Assembly (NCBI RefSeq): GCF_015679265.1
Contig: NZ_CP064942.1
Coordinates: forward strand, 3,390,001 to 3,454,000
Direction of reading: 5' to 3'
Source: Pontivivens ytuae
Lineage (GTDB): Bacteria > Pseudomonadota > Alphaproteobacteria > Rhodobacterales > Rhodobacteraceae
DNA length: 64,000 bases
Shown: one piece after another, positions 9,890-22,061 of the stretch
How positions within the stretch are numbered: the first letter of the stretch is position 1
How the letters are laid out: each line of letters starts with the position of its first letter
The notes under the pieces: model-generated
What the model was told of the DNA's origin: nothing
Databases searched by the model: none
What the model saw: only the letters and a program-made list of their open reading frames with translations
Translations under genes and position numbers: made by a program

Positions 9890-12800
9890 CGGGCACATGA
9901 CCTACCGCGTCGCCATCGTGACGCTCGACAGCCACGCGGCGGGCCCGGCGGAGCGGGTGGAAACGCGGCTGGCCCGCGACTTCCCAGGTCTGCGCATCAC
10001 GGTCCACGCTGCGGCGGAGTGGGGCGGCAACCCGGCCGCGCTGCAGGCCGCGAAGGAGGCTGTCGCTCACGCCGATATCGTGATCGCGAACCTGCTGTTC
10101 CTGGAGGAGCACGTCACAGCCATCGCGCCCGACATCGCCGCCCGGCGGGAGGCGGCGGACGCCGTCGTCGGCTGCATCGCGGCGCAGGAGATCGTGAAGC
10201 TGACGAAGATGGGCGGGCTCGACATGGCCCAGCCCGCCAGCGGGATCATGGCGCTGCTGAAGCGGCTGCGCGGCTCCAACAAGCCGTCCGCCTCCAGCGG
10301 TGCGAAGCAGATGGCGATGCTGCGCCGCCTGCCGCGGATCCTGAAGTTCATTCCGGGCAAGGCGCAGGACCTGCGGGCCTATTTCCTCGCCATGCAGTAC
10401 TGGCTTGGCGGTTCCGACGACAACGTGGAGGCGCTGGTCCGCTTCCTGATCGGCCGCTATGCGACGCGGGCCGACTGGCGCGGGCGCGAGGCGCCGCTGC
10501 CGGTGGAGTACCCGGAGACGGGGCTCTATCACCCCGCGCTCAAGGACCGGATCACCGAGGACCCGCGCGACCTGCCGAAGGCGAAGGGGCCGACGGTGGG
10601 ACTGCTGCTCATGCGCTCCTACGTCTTGTCCGGCGACACGGCGCATTACGACGCCGTGATCGCGGCGATGGAGAAACGGGGCCTGCGCGTGATCCCGGCC
10701 TTCGCCGCGGGTCTCGACGGGCGGCCCGCGATCGAGCGGTTCATGGGCGGGATCGACGCGCTGGTCTCGCTGACCGGGTTCAGCCTCGTCGGCGGCCCCG
10801 CTTACAACGACAGCGGTGCGGCGGAGGAGGCGCTGGCCGCCCTCGACGTGCCTTACGTCGCCGCGCATCCGCTGGAGTTCCAGACGCTGGGCGAGTGGTC
10901 GGCCTCCGGTGGCCTCGGCCCGGTCGAGACCACGATGCTGATCGCGTTGCCGGAGATCGACGGCGCCACCATGCCCACCGTCTTCGGCGGGCGGCATGGC
11001 GCGGGTGGCTGCGCGGGTTGCGCCCAGGGCTGCGATGGCGACGGCAAGGCCATGGCGCCGTGCTTCGAGCGGATCGACCGGCTCGCCGCACGGGTCGAGC
11101 GTCTGGCGGTGCGCCGCCGGGCGGAGGTGGCGGAGCGTAAGGTGGCCATCGCCCTCTACGGCTTCCCGCCCAATGCGGGCGCGGTGGGCTCCGCGGCGCA
11201 TCTCGCGGTGTTCCAGAGCCTCTTCAACGTCCTGCATGCCATGAAGGCCGACGGCTACGACCTCGACCCGCCGGAGAGCGTGGACGCCCTGCGCGACGCG
11301 ATCCTCCACGGCAATGCCGCGCAGTTCGGCCAGCAGGCCAATGTCGCGGCCCGCGTCAGCGCAGAAGACATCGTCGTGCGTGAGCCGCATCTGGCGGAGA
11401 TCGAGGCGCAGTGGGGTCCGGCACCGGGCCGCCACCAGTCGGACGGCTCCGGCGTCTTCATCCTCGGCGCGCAGTTCGGCAAGGTCTTCGTCGGCGTCCA
11501 GCCCGCCTTCGGCTACGAGGGCGACCCGATGCGACTCCTCTTCGAGAAGGGCTTCGCGCCGACGCATGCCTTCTCCACCTTCTACCGCTGGGTGCGGGAG
11601 GATTTCGGGGCCGACACGATCCTGCATTTCGGCATGCATGGGGCGCTGGAGTTCATGCCGGGCAAGCAGGCGGGCATGGGCGGCGACTGCTGGCCCGACC
11701 GGCTGATCGGCGACGTGCCCAATGTCTATCTCTACGCCGCCAACAATCCCTCCGAGGCAACGCTGGCCAAGCGCCGGTCCGGCGCGGTGATCGTCAGCCA
11801 CCTGACGCCGCCGCTGTCGGCTGCCGGGCTCTACAAGGGGCTGCTGGAGGTCAAGGAGACACTGGCTCGCTGGCGCGCCCTGCCGCCCGATGCGCCTGAG
11901 CGGGGCGAGATCGCGACGCTGCTCGCCGAGCAAGCGGCGGCCGTGGACCTCGACGGCTCGGACCCCGATGCGCTGTGGCGTGTGCTGATGGAAACGGAGG
12001 CGGCGCTGATCCCCGAGGGGCTGCATGTGGTCGGCCAGCCGCCGGAGGCTGCGGCGCGGGCCGAACAGCTCGACCTGATGCCGGAGCAGGGGCGACGCGA
12101 CGAACTCGACGCGCTGATGGCCTCGGACCCCGAGACGCCCGCGCTGATGCGCGCGCTGCGCGGCCAGTTCATCCGCCCGGTGCCCGGCGGCGATCTCATC
12201 CGCAACCCGGACATCCTGCCCACAGGGCGGAACATGCACGCCTTCGACCCGTTCCGGATGCCGACGGCCTTCGCCATGCAGGACGGCGCGCGGCAGATGG
12301 AGAAGCTGCTGGCGACCCATGAGAGCCTGCCACGTTCGGTGGCGCTGGTGCTCTGGGGCTCCGACAACATCAAGTCCGATGGCGGCCCGATCGCGCAGGC
12401 GCTGGCGCTGATGGGTGCGAAGCCCCGCTTCGACAGCTATGGCCGGCTGGCGGGCGCGGACCTCGTGCCGCTGGAAGAGCTCGGCCGCCCCCGGATCGAC
12501 TGCGTGATGACGCTCTCGGGCATCTTCCGCGACCTGCTGCCCTTGCAGACCCGCCTGCTGGCCGAGGCCGCGTGGCTCGCCGCCTGCGCCGATGAACCGC
12601 TCGACCGGAACTATGTCCGCGCCCACGCTCTCGCGGTGGCGGAGGCGAAGGGCCTCACGCTGGAGGAGGCGGCGCTGCGTGTCTTCTCAAATGCCGAGGG
12701 CGCTTACGGTTCCAACGTCAACCAGCTTGTCGATGCGGGCGCCTGGGATCAGGAGGACGAGCTCGCCGATGCCTACGCCGCCCGCAAGTGCTTCGCCTAT

Positions 12801-13396
12801 GGCCGCGACGGGAAGGCAGCGAAGCAGCCGGAGCTGCTGCACTCGGCACTCGCGAAGGTGGAACTCGCCTACCAGAACCTCGAGTCGGTGGAACTCGGGG
12901 TCACCACCGTCGACCACTATTTCGACACGCTCGGCGGCATTGCCCGCGCGGTGAAGCGCGAGCGTGGCGCGGAAGCGCCGGTCTACATCGGCGACCAGAC
13001 CCGCGGCGACGGCAAGGTGCGCCGCCTCGCCGACCAGATCGCGCTGGAGACCCGCTCGCGCGCCCTCAACCCGAAATGGTTCGAGGGGATGCTCAAGCAT
13101 GGCGCGGAGGGCGTCCGGCATATCGAGAGCCACGTGACCAACACGCTGGGCTGGTCCGCCACGACTGGCGCGGTCGATCCGTGGGTCTACGACCGACTCA
13201 GCGAGACCTTCGTCCTCGACGAGGAGATGCGGCGGCGCCTCGCTGAACTGAATCCGCAGGCCGGCGCGCGCATGGCCGGGCGGCTTCTGGAGGCGCATGA
13301 CCGCGCCTACTGGCAGCCCTCCGAAGAGGTTCTGGAGGCGCTGCAACGCGGCGCGGACGAGCTGGAAGACCGGCTCGAAGGCATAGAGGCGGCGGA

Positions 13397-13400
<4 letters not shown>
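9879..13400 (+). CDS. bchH: Magnesium chelatase subunit H
   Basis: A 1173-residue CobN-like subunit that binds protoporphyrin IX and catalyses Mg insertion together with BchI and BchD, which are not in the window. It commits tetrapyrrole to bacteriochlorophyll. Recognisable segments include [15 protein letters not shown] at the N-terminus, [17 protein letters not shown] in the middle and GLHVVGQ further on. I prefer the ATG at 9879 (AAGG Shine-Dalgarno, 11-nt overlap with bchB). The ATG at 9897 is an alternative that gives six fewer residues. A very long antisense ORF across it is a GC-skew artefact. Confidence 0.95.
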
Positions 13401-14478
<1,078 letters not shown>

Positions 14479-14563
14479 TGGCGCGGGATTTCGATATGCA
14501 TCCGGACGGCGCCCTACGAGAGGCCGAAGCCGGGCCTCGGGTGGGTGCTGTTGAGAGCGCACC

Positions 14564-14585
14564 GTCCCGGCCGCAGAGCCGGGAC
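14564..14585. repeat. Copy 2 of the 22-nt hairpin repeat, between bchL and bchM
   Basis: A perfect hairpin with arms GTCCCGGC and GCCGGGAC (8 bp) and loop CGCAGA. It is nearly identical to the copy at 17-38 and shares both arms with 38946-38967. A second hairpin follows at 14604-14621 (GGCCCC and GGGGCC around GGCGCA). If bchM starts at 14628, both lie in the bchL-bchM spacer, where they could act as mRNA-processing or stability elements. Confidence 0.65.
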
Positions 14586-14627
14586 CTTTCCGTGCCTGTG
14601 GACGGCCCCGGCGCAGGGGCCGGGGTG

Positions 14628-15305
14628 GTGTCGAGCTATTCCGACACACGCGCGCGGTTGGAGGACTATTTCGACCGCACCGCGAGTGCGACGTGGGAGC
14701 GGCTGACCTCGGACGCCCCCGTCTCCCGCATCCGCGCCACCGTGCGCGCGGGGCGGGACGAGATGCGGGCGGCTCTCCTCGCCATGCTGCCGGAGGATCT
14801 GACCGGTGCGCGAGTGCTCGATGCAGGCGCCGGACCGGGTGAGATGAGCTTCGCGCTCGCGGAGCGTGGCGCCGAAGTGGTTGCAGCCGATATCTCGCCG
14901 AGCCTCCTCGACGTCGCGGCCCGGCGTTGCCCGGAGGAGCTACGCGACCGGATCAGCTTCGTGCCCGGCGACATGCTGAACGCCGACCTCGGTACCTTCG
15001 ACCACGCGATCGCGATGGACAGCCTGATCCACTATCGCGCGTCCGACATCGCCGCAGCCCTCGACCGGCTGATGGGGCGGGTGCGCGGCACGCTCGCCTT
15101 CACCGTGGCGCCTGCGACGCCGCTCCTGTCGATGATGCACCTCGCGGGCAAGGCCTTTCCGAAGGCCGACCGCGCACCGGCCATCGTCCCCGTCAGCCCC
15201 GCACGGCTGGGGCGCGAGATGGTCCGGCGGGGCGCGCCCGCGCCGCAGGCCGGGCCGCGCGTCGCGCGGGGCTTCTACATTTCCCAGGCGATGGAGCTGC
15301 GATGA
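14628..15305 (+). CDS. bchM: Mg-protoporphyrin IX O-methyltransferase
   Basis: A protein of about 225 residues that methylates Mg-protoporphyrin IX with S-adenosylmethionine, making the AcsF substrate. Family segments are SSYSDTRARLEDYFDRTAS at the start, RATVRAGRDEMR, and the SAM motif VLDAGAGPGEMSFALAERGA. I chose the GTG at 14628 because it gives the family's usual length and has a GGGG run upstream. An in-frame ATG at 14478 (TGATG with bchL) would add 50 residues translated from a hairpin repeat and unlike any BchM I know. The stop overlaps lhaA. Confidence 0.86.
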   Translation: MSSYSDTRARLEDYFDRTASATWERLTSDAPVSRIRATVRAGRDEMRAALLAMLPEDLTGARVLDAGAGPGEMSFALAERGAEVVAADISPSLLDVAARRCPEELRDRISFVPGDMLNADLGTFDHAIAMDSLIHYRASDIAAALDRLMGRVRGTLAFTVAPATPLLSMMHLAGKAFPKADRAPAIVPVSPARLGREMVRRGAPAPQAGPRVARGFYISQAMELR

Positions 15306-16735
15306 AGACCGAACGGCATCCGTTGACCCAGTTCGGGATGAAGCTGCTGCCCTTTGCGGACGCGGCCTCCGAAGGGTTGCCGATGCGCCGGCTCCTGCGG
15401 CTGTCGCTGTTCCAGGTCTCGGTCGGCATGGCGACGGTGATGCTGCTCGGCACGCTCAACCGGGTGATGATCGTGGAGCTGTCGGTGGCGGCCTGGCTGG
15501 TCGCCGCCATGGTGGCGCTGCCGGTGCTGGTCGCACCGTTCCGCGCGCTGCTGGGCTTCCGGTCGGACACCTACCGCTCCGCCATCGGGTGGAAGCGGGT
15601 GCCGTATCTGTGGTTCGGCACGCTGTGGCAGATGGGCGGGCTGGCGGTCATGCCGTTCGCGCTGATCGTGCTGTCGGGCGACCAGACGCTGGGGCCGAGC
15701 TGGGCCGGCGAGGTGCTCGCCGCCCTCTCCTTCATTATGACCGGGCTGGGCCTCGCGATGACGCAGACCGCGGGTCTGGCGCTTGCGGCGGATCAGGCGG
15801 AGCCCGACCGGCGCGGGCGGGTCGTCGCGCTTCTCTACGTGATGTTCCTGATCGGGATGGGCGTCTCGGCGCTGGTGATCGGCGGGCTGCTCGTGAACTT
15901 CTCACAGCTTCGGCTGATCCAGGTGGTGCAGGGGGCGGCGGCGGCCACGCTGATCGTCAACATCATCGCCCTCTGGAAGCAGGAGCGGATGGCGCCGACC
16001 AGTGCGGCCGAGCGCGCGAGCCCGCGGCCCGCCTTCCGCGACGCCTGGGCCGATTTCGCGCGGGGCGGCCAGGCGGGCCGCCTGATCGCCGTGGTCTTCC
16101 TGGGCACGCTCGCCTTTTCCATGCAGGATGTACTGCTGGAGCCCTATGGCGGGGAGATCCTGGGGCTGTCCGTCAGCGCGACCACGTTGCTGACCGCCTT
16201 CTGGGCGCTCGGCGCGCTTCTGGGCTTCTCGCTCGCGGCGAAGTGGCTGGCGACGCACCATCCCTATCGCCTCGCCGTACGGGGGCTCCTGATCGGGATC
16301 GCCGCCTTCTGCGCTGTGGTCTTTGCCGAGCCCATGGGCCTCGCGCCTCTCTTCTTTGCCGGTGCCTTCGGGATCGGGCTGGGTGGCGGGCTCTTCGCGG
16401 TCGCCACGCTGGTCGCGGCCATGGCGCTGCCGGTCGAGGGCATCGCGGGCCGCGGCCTCGCACTCGGGGCCTGGGGCGGGGCGCAGGCGACGGCCGCGGG
16501 CGTCGGGATCCTGACGGGGGGCGCGCTGCGCGACCTGGTCGGACAGGCCGCGATGGCCGGGCGCTTCGGCGAGGTGCTGGCCAGTCCCGCCACAGGATAT
16601 TCCATCGTCTACCATGTCGAGATCGGGCTGCTCTTCGTCACGCTGCTCGCCCTCGGCCCCCTACTGACCGCCGCACGCCGGGCGGGAGAGACGGCGCAGG
16701 CCAGGCCCATTGCCCTGGCCGAACTACCGACATGA
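15302..16735 (+). CDS. lhaA: LhaA, light-harvesting 1 assembly protein (PucC family)
   Basis: A 477-residue polytopic membrane protein needed for assembly of light-harvesting complex 1. About 12 membrane segments are visible. Characteristic segments are LLRLSLFQVSVGMATVMLLG, LGFRSDTYRSAIGWKRVPY and MTGLGLAMTQTAGLALAADQ. The start overlaps the bchM stop (ATGA). It lies between bchM and puhA, as in other purple bacteria, where the puhA promoter is often embedded in its 3' part. Confidence 0.94.
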   Translation: MKTERHPLTQFGMKLLPFADAASEGLPMRRLLRLSLFQVSVGMATVMLLGTLNRVMIVELSVAAWLVAAMVALPVLVAPFRALLGFRSDTYRSAIGWKRVPYLWFGTLWQMGGLAVMPFALIVLSGDQTLGPSWAGEVLAALSFIMTGLGLAMTQTAGLALAADQAEPDRRGRVVALLYVMFLIGMGVSALVIGGLLVNFSQLRLIQVVQGAAAATLIVNIIALWKQERMAPTSAAERASPRPAFRDAWADFARGGQAGRLIAVVFLGTLAFSMQDVLLEPYGGEILGLSVSATTLLTAFWALGALLGFSLAAKWLATHHPYRLAVRGLLIGIAAFCAVVFAEPMGLAPLFFAGAFGIGLGGGLFAVATLVAAMALPVEGIAGRGLALGAWGGAQATAAGVGILTGGALRDLVGQAAMAGRFGEVLASPATGYSIVYHVEIGLLFVTLLALGPLLTAARRAGETAQARPIALAELPT

Positions 16736-16754
16736 CGCTGAACGGGAGGACAAG

Positions 16755-17516
16755 ATGACCGAAGCGTTCTTTGGTGATTTCGATCTGGCGCAACTCGCGC
16801 TCTATCTCTTCTGGATCTTCTTCGCGGGGCTGGTTTTCTACCTGCAGCGCGAGAACATGCGCGAGGGCTACCCGCTCGAGGAGGAGGACGGCAGCACGTC
16901 AAGCTCCCAGGCGCTGTTCGGCACGCCGGAAAAGAAGGTCTTCAAGATGCCGCACGGTCGCGGCGAGTTGATCCCGGAGGAGCATCCCGAGCGGGAGAAC
17001 CTGGCCCTCCGCCAGTCCTCGCCCACCGCGGGCTCGCCGCTGGAGCCGACGGGCGATCCGATGCTCGACGGGGTCGGCCCGGCAAGCTGGGCGCCGCGCC
17101 GCGACGTGCCGGAGCTCGACGGCCATGGCCACGTGAAGATCGTGCCGATGGCCCATTCGGGCAAGTTCAACGTCGCCGTGGGCCGCGACCCGCGCGGGCT
17201 GCCGGTGCAGGCGCACGATGGCAAGGTCGTGGGCTCGATCGTCGACATGTGGGTCGACGAGCCCGAGCAGCTGGTCCGCTACCTGGAGATCGAGCTCAAC
17301 GACGGCGCGGGCCGCCGCCTCCTGCCGATGACGCTCGCGCGCATCCGCGGCGACCGGGTGAAGGTGCACTCGCTCTACGGCGAGCAGTTCCCGAACGTGC
17401 CGACGCATGCCTCGCCCAACCAGGTGACCATGCTGGAGGAAGAGAAGATCTGCGGGTTCTACTGCGGCGGCAAGCTCTATGCCGATGCCGCGCGGCAAGA
17501 ACCGCAGATCGGATAA
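16755..17516 (+). CDS. puhA: Photosynthetic reaction centre H subunit
   Basis: A 253-residue H subunit that caps the cytoplasmic face of the L/M reaction centre. There is one N-terminal membrane helix (LAQLALYLFWIFFAGLVFYL), followed by the conserved QRENMREGYPLE and a cytoplasmic beta-barrel domain with VGRDPRGLPV and VGSIVDMWVDEPE. A strong Shine-Dalgarno (GGGAGGA) lies 6 nt before the ATG, consistent with high expression. It stands 19 nt after lhaA. Confidence 0.97.
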   Translation: MTEAFFGDFDLAQLALYLFWIFFAGLVFYLQRENMREGYPLEEEDGSTSSSQALFGTPEKKVFKMPHGRGELIPEEHPERENLALRQSSPTAGSPLEPTGDPMLDGVGPASWAPRRDVPELDGHGHVKIVPMAHSGKFNVAVGRDPRGLPVQAHDGKVVGSIVDMWVDEPEQLVRYLEIELNDGAGRRLLPMTLARIRGDRVKVHSLYGEQFPNVPTHASPNQVTMLEEEKICGFYCGGKLYADAARQEPQIG

Positions 17517-17528
17517 GGAGAGCCTGCA

Positions 17529-18149
17529 ATGCCCCATGACGATTTCGCCATCGAGCCGGTCAAGGGCCTGCCGGAGCTGCCGCCCGAGGGTGAGCATGTC
17601 CTCTGGCAGGGTCGCCCGCAGACCTGGCGGCTGGCGCGGGAGGCCTTCGCGCTCTACTGGGTCATGGGGTATTTCGCAGCACTTGGCGTCTGGCGGGTGC
17701 TCGCCAATCTCGATGCCGGGCTCGTCGCACTGCGCGGTTTCCTCCCGTTCGCGGTGCTGGCCCTGATCGTGGGCGCGCTGATCCTCGCCATGGCGGCGGT
17801 GCAGGCGCGCACGACGGTCTACACGGTGACGAACCGGCGCGTGGCGATGCGCATCGGGGCGGCGCTGACGGTGACGCTGAACCTGCCCTATCGCTGGATC
17901 GGCTCGGCGGATCTGAAGCTGAACCGCGATGGCACGGGCACGGTGGTGATGCAGCTCATGGGCACCACGCGGCTTTCCTACCTCGTCTGCTGGCCGCATG
18001 TCCGGCCCTGGCGCATGGCAAAGACCGAGCCTGCCCTGCGCGCCATTCCCGATGCCGAACGCGTCGCCCGCCTGATCGCGGAGGCTGCGGAGACGCGGCT
18101 GACCGAGCAGGTGGCCGAGCGCGGCGGCCTCGCGGTCGCGGCGGAATAG
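17529..18149 (+). CDS. puhB: PuhB, photosynthetic complex assembly protein
   Basis: A 206-residue membrane protein that assists reaction-centre assembly. It opens with [20 protein letters not shown] and has the bPH2-type segment [16 protein letters not shown]. Membrane segments lie near residues 40-60 and 70-93, followed by [15 protein letters not shown]. It lies 12 nt after puhA with a good ribosome-binding site, followed closely by puhC. Confidence 0.9.
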   Translation: MPHDDFAIEPVKGLPELPPEGEHVLWQGRPQTWRLAREAFALYWVMGYFAALGVWRVLANLDAGLVALRGFLPFAVLALIVGALILAMAAVQARTTVYTVTNRRVAMRIGAALTVTLNLPYRWIGSADLKLNRDGTGTVVMQLMGTTRLSYLVCWPHVRPWRMAKTEPALRAIPDAERVARLIAEAAETRLTEQVAERGGLAVAAE

Positions 18150-18158
18150 GAGGGGATC

Positions 18159-18617
18159 ATGGAGCTTCGAGCGAAACAGCCGCACGAGGATCGGGAGCTG
18201 ATCCCGCGGATCCTCTTGCGCGCCATGGGCCTGCTGGTCTTCTCGGCGCTGGCGATCGCGACCTATGCGAGCGTCACCGACCGGCCGCTGGCTGCGATGC
18301 CGCCCGACGTGGCGATCGTGGAGGAGCGCACCTTCATCATCTACGGCGACATGAGCGGCGCGGCGCGGGTCTTCACCACCGAAGGCAGCCTCGTTGCGGA
18401 GCTCACGCCCGAGAATGGCGGCTTCATCTCCGGCGTGTGGCGGGCCATGGCGCGGGTGCGCACCAATGCGGGCGTGGACGTGCACGCCCCGGTCCGCATC
18501 GTCCGGTTCGAGGACGGCCGCCTCGGCCTGCGCGACGATTTCACCGGATGGCGGGCGGAGCTCATCGGCTTCGGCCGGGACAACACGGCCGCCTTCGAGC
18601 GGCTCATGGATCAATAG
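18159..18617 (+). CDS. puhC: PuhC, photosynthetic complex assembly protein
   Basis: A 152-residue protein with one membrane helix near residues 20-40 and a periplasmic domain. It contains [17 protein letters not shown] before the helix and a C-terminal [14 protein letters not shown], both typical of PuhC, which supports light-harvesting/reaction-centre assembly. The ATG has a GGAGGGG ribosome-binding site and lies 9 nt after puhB. Confidence 0.9.
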   Translation: MELRAKQPHEDRELIPRILLRAMGLLVFSALAIATYASVTDRPLAAMPPDVAIVEERTFIIYGDMSGAARVFTTEGSLVAELTPENGGFISGVWRAMARVRTNAGVDVHAPVRIVRFEDGRLGLRDDFTGWRAELIGFGRDNTAAFERLMDQ

Positions 18618-18629
18618 GGAGTAGGGGTC

Positions 18630-18926
18630 ATGGGATTGTTCACGCGAAAGACCGAGGAGGCGCCCTGCACGGTGGAGGTCAGTCACCGGTTCGAGAGCCT
18701 GCATGCCCACGTCCGCTTCAACAACGGCGCGGTGGTGCATCCAGGCGACGAGGTGCTGGTGCACGGCGCCCCGGTGCTCGCGGCCTATGGCGAGGTCATC
18801 AGCGAGGACCGCGTCGCCACCATCACGCGGGCAAGTGCGCTGGAGCGGGCCTGGACCCGGCTGACCGGCGATCTGGAATTCATGGAGCTGTGCGAGTTCA
18901 GCTTCTCGGAGGAGGTGTTGTCATGA
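18630..18926 (+). CDS. Conserved PGC protein between puhC and acsF
   Basis: A 98-residue soluble protein ([20 protein letters not shown]) with a compact, probably beta-rich body containing [11 protein letters not shown]. It has no signal peptide or membrane segment. Cysteines are at residues 13 and 88. The stop overlaps acsF by four bases (ATGA). Genes of similar size occupy this place in other purple-bacterial clusters and are annotated only as hypothetical. Tight coupling suggests a role with AcsF or puh assembly, but this is inference. Confidence 0.8.
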   Translation: MGLFTRKTEEAPCTVEVSHRFESLHAHVRFNNGAVVHPGDEVLVHGAPVLAAYGEVISEDRVATITRASALERAWTRLTGDLEFMELCEFSFSEEVLS

Positions 18927-20017
18927 ATGTGCGTGCGGATGTGAGCGACGCGGACCTGAAGGCCCTGCGCCAGAAGGTGAGCGAGACGACGGAGATGGCG
19001 GCGGAGACCACGCTGCTCGATCCCCGCTTCTACACCACCGATTTCGACGAGATGGACCGGATCGACGTGACCCCGGTGCGGGAGGAATGGGACGCGCTCA
19101 TCGCGCAGATGAAGTCCGACCCCAACCGCAACCATTTCAAGAAGACCGACGCCTGGGACGAGATCGACTGGGACGGGATGGAGCCGGAGCTGAAGAAGGA
19201 GTTCATCGACTTCCTGGTGTCGTCGCTGACCGCCGAATTCTCCGGCTGCGTGCTCTACAAGGAGATGAAGCGGCGCGGGAACAACCCCGATATCTGCGAG
19301 CTGTTCTCTTACATGAGCCGGGACGAGGCGCGCCACGCCGGCTTCATCAACGATGCGCTGCGCGAGGCGGGGATCGGGGTGAATCTCGGTTTCCTGACCA
19401 AGGCGAAGAAGTACACCTACTTCAAGCCGAAGTTCATCTACTACGCGACCTATCTGTCTGAAAAGATTGGATATGCGCGCTACATCACGATCTTCCGGCA
19501 TCTGGAGCAGAACCCGGACAAGCGCTTCCACCCGATCTTCAAGTGGTTCGAGCAGTGGTGCAATGACGAGTTCTCGCACGGGGAGGCGTTCGCGCTGCTC
19601 ATGCGCACCGATCCGAAGCTGACGAGCGGGATGAACGTCTACTGGATCCGCTTCTTCCTGACGGCGGTGTTCAGCGTCATGCACGTGCGCGACCACGCGC
19701 GGCCCGCGTTCCACGAGGCGCTGGGGGTGGATATCGACTGGTACGATCAGGAAGTGTTCCGCAAGACCTCCGAGATCTCCAAGCAGGTTTTCCCGATTAC
19801 CCTCGACATCGACCACCCGCGCTGGGCGAAGGGGCTCAAGCGGCTGCGCCGGGCCTTCGACGGGATGGACAGGGCGAAGAAGCGGGGCGGTGCCGGTGGC
19901 GCGATCGGAAAGGCGCTGTCGGGCGCCAATGCGGCGCTCGCCTTCGCGCAACTCTACACGATCCCGGTGAAGAAGAGCACGCCGCCCGCGTCCTCGCGCC
20001 TGGAACCGGCCTACTGA
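18923..20017 (+). CDS. acsF: Aerobic Mg-protoporphyrin IX monomethyl ester cyclase
   Basis: A 364-residue di-iron oxygenase that closes the fifth ring of bacteriochlorophyll using oxygen. Carboxylate/His ligand motifs typical of the family are visible: [28 protein letters not shown] and [13 protein letters not shown]. Its presence, with no anaerobic BchE in this window, fits pigment synthesis under oxygen, as expected for an aerobic anoxygenic phototroph. It overlaps the upstream small gene (ATGA) and puhE (TGATG). Confidence 0.96.
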   Translation: MNVRADVSDADLKALRQKVSETTEMAAETTLLDPRFYTTDFDEMDRIDVTPVREEWDALIAQMKSDPNRNHFKKTDAWDEIDWDGMEPELKKEFIDFLVSSLTAEFSGCVLYKEMKRRGNNPDICELFSYMSRDEARHAGFINDALREAGIGVNLGFLTKAKKYTYFKPKFIYYATYLSEKIGYARYITIFRHLEQNPDKRFHPIFKWFEQWCNDEFSHGEAFALLMRTDPKLTSGMNVYWIRFFLTAVFSVMHVRDHARPAFHEALGVDIDWYDQEVFRKTSEISKQVFPITLDIDHPRWAKGLKRLRRAFDGMDRAKKRGGAGGAIGKALSGANAALAFAQLYTIPVKKSTPPASSRLEPAY

Positions 20018-20868
20018 TGGCGAGCCCCTGGATCGCGGCGCTGCTGGCGCTTTTCCTCTGGTGGTTCTCCACCGGGGCGATCCTCGTCGTCGTGAAGCGT
20101 GCCGACCGGCGCGGCGGCGGCGCGCATCTGCGTGCGACGCTGCTGGGCCTGCCGGTGCTGGTGATCGGCTGTGTCGGCCTCGCCCTGACGGCAGGCTCCG
20201 CGGATCTCGCGAGCATCTACCTTGCCTTCCTCTCCGGTCTCGCGGTCTGGGGCTGGTTCGAACTGGCCTTCCTCGCCGGCGTGCTGACCGGTCCCAACGT
20301 CCGGCCGCTGCCCAAGGGCGTGCCGGAATGGGAGCGGTTCATCCGCGCCTGGGGCACCGTCGCCTATTCGGAGATGGCGCTGCTCGGCTGCCTGATCGCG
20401 GTCGTGATGTTCGCGTGGGAGGCACCGAACCCGTTCGGCATGTGGACCTTCATCATCCTCTATTTCGCCCGGGTCAGTGCGAAACTGAACGTCTATCTGG
20501 GCGTGCCGAATATCAATACGGAGTTCCTGCCGGCCCCCGTCCGCCACCTCGCCAGCCACTTCCGCGTGGCGCGGATGAACGCGCTCTTCCCGCTGTCGGT
20601 GACGCTGCTCGCCTTCGCGACCGCCTGCTGGATGGAGCGGGCCTATGCCTCGGACGGGGCAGGGCAGGTGGGCTTTGCGCTGTTGGCGGCGCTCACTGCG
20701 CTCGCCCTCATCGAACACTGGGCCATGGTGCTGCCGCTGCAGGACGCGCGCCTGTGGCGCTGGATGATTTCGCATACCGAGACCGGGCGAGAGCCCCAAA
20801 CAGAACACCCAAAGGGAGGACGGTCATGGAGTTCGACCACCTTTTCACCGAACAGCTCGACGCGCTGA
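20017..20868 (+). CDS. puhE: PuhE, putative photosynthetic complex assembly protein
   Basis: A 283-residue membrane protein of the DUF3623/PuhE family with about seven membrane segments. It opens [20 protein letters not shown] and contains [22 protein letters not shown], a family hallmark. The start shares one base with the acsF stop. The C-terminal 14 or so codons overlap hemA by 43 bp in another frame, ending in a Ser/Thr-rich tail ([14 protein letters not shown]) that may be dispensable. Confidence 0.9.
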   Translation: MASPWIAALLALFLWWFSTGAILVVVKRADRRGGGAHLRATLLGLPVLVIGCVGLALTAGSADLASIYLAFLSGLAVWGWFELAFLAGVLTGPNVRPLPKGVPEWERFIRAWGTVAYSEMALLGCLIAVVMFAWEAPNPFGMWTFIILYFARVSAKLNVYLGVPNINTEFLPAPVRHLASHFRVARMNALFPLSVTLLAFATACWMERAYASDGAGQVGFALLAALTALALIEHWAMVLPLQDARLWRWMISHTETGREPQTEHPKGGRSWSSTTFSPNSSTR

Positions 20869-22034
20869 AGGACGAAGGCAACTACCGCATCTTCGCCGAT
20901 CTGGAGCGGCGCTGCGGCGCGTTTCCGCGGGCGAAGAACCACGGCTCGGGCGAGGAGGTCACTGTCTGGTGCTCCAACGACTATCTCGGCATGGGCCAGA
21001 ACGAGACGGTGCTCGCCGCGATGAAGCACACGCTGGAGACCTGCGGGGCCGGGGCCGGGGGCACGCGCAACATCTCGGGCACCAACCACCATCACACGCT
21101 GCTGGAGGCGGAGCTTGCGGACCTGCACGGCAAGGAGGCGGCGCTGATCTTCACCTCCGGCTACGTGTCCAATTGGGCGGCGCTCTCCACGCTGGGCGGG
21201 CGGTTGCCCAACGCGGTGATCCTGTCGGACGCGCTGAACCATGCAAGCATGATCGAGGGCATCCGGCATTCGCGCGCGGACAAGCGGATCTGGGCGCATA
21301 ACGATGTCGAGGATCTGGACCGCAAGCTGTCGGAGCTGCCCGAGGACGCCACCAAGATCGTCGCCTTCGAGAGCGTCTATTCCATGGACGGCGACATCGC
21401 CCCGATGGAGGAGATCTGCGACGTGGCCGAGAAGCACGGCGCGATGACCTATCTCGACGAGGTGCATGCGGTGGGCCTCTACGGTCCCCGCGGTGGCGGC
21501 GTGGCCGAGGAGCGCGGCCTGATGGACCGGATCACCTTGATCGAGGGGACGCTGGGCAAGGCCTTCGGCGTCATGGGCGGCTATATCACCGGGTCCGCCC
21601 CGCTGGTGGATTTCGTGCGGTCCTTTGCGTCCGGCTTCATCTTCACCACCGCCCTGCCGCCCGCCGTGGCGGCCGGGGCCACCGCCTCCATCCGGCATCT
21701 CAAGCAGAGCCGGGAGGAGCGCGCGCAGCAGGCCCGCAACGTCGCCGAGGTGCGCCGCAGGCTCGATGCGATCGGGATCCCGCACCTGCCGAACCCGTCC
21801 CACATCATCCCTGTCATGGTGAAGGATCCGGTCAAGTGCCGGATGCTGTCCGACATCCTGATGGAGGACTGGGGCATCTACGTGCAACCGATCAACTACC
21901 CCACCGTGCCGAAGGGAACGGAGCGGCTGCGCATCACGCCCTCGCCGTTGCACACGGCGGCAGATATTGACCATTTGGTCAACGCTTTGCACAGCTTGTG
22001 GAGCCAATGCGCCCTCGCGCGAGCCGTGGCCTGA
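20826..22034 (+). CDS. hemA: 5-aminolevulinate synthase
   Basis: A 402-residue PLP enzyme that condenses glycine with succinyl-CoA, the first step of tetrapyrrole synthesis in alphaproteobacteria. Segments typical of ALAS are [40 protein letters not shown] and the PLP-lysine region [17 protein letters not shown] strong Shine-Dalgarno (GGGAGG) precedes the ATG at 20826. Being last in the PGC operon, it ties supply of the first precursor to pigment demand. Confidence 0.96.
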   Translation: MEFDHLFTEQLDALKDEGNYRIFADLERRCGAFPRAKNHGSGEEVTVWCSNDYLGMGQNETVLAAMKHTLETCGAGAGGTRNISGTNHHHTLLEAELADLHGKEAALIFTSGYVSNWAALSTLGGRLPNAVILSDALNHASMIEGIRHSRADKRIWAHNDVEDLDRKLSELPEDATKIVAFESVYSMDGDIAPMEEICDVAEKHGAMTYLDEVHAVGLYGPRGGGVAEERGLMDRITLIEGTLGKAFGVMGGYITGSAPLVDFVRSFASGFIFTTALPPAVAAGATASIRHLKQSREERAQQARNVAEVRRRLDAIGIPHLPNPSHIIPVMVKDPVKCRMLSDILMEDWGIYVQPINYPTVPKGTERLRITPSPLHTAADIDHLVNALHSLWSQCALARAVA

Positions 22035-22061
22035 GCTGATCCGCCCAAGATGAAGGCAGCG

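Noticed and set aside
22037..22044. TGATCC after hemA as another sigma-E promoter
   Set aside because: No TAAG follows at 16-18 bp, so the -10 is missing.
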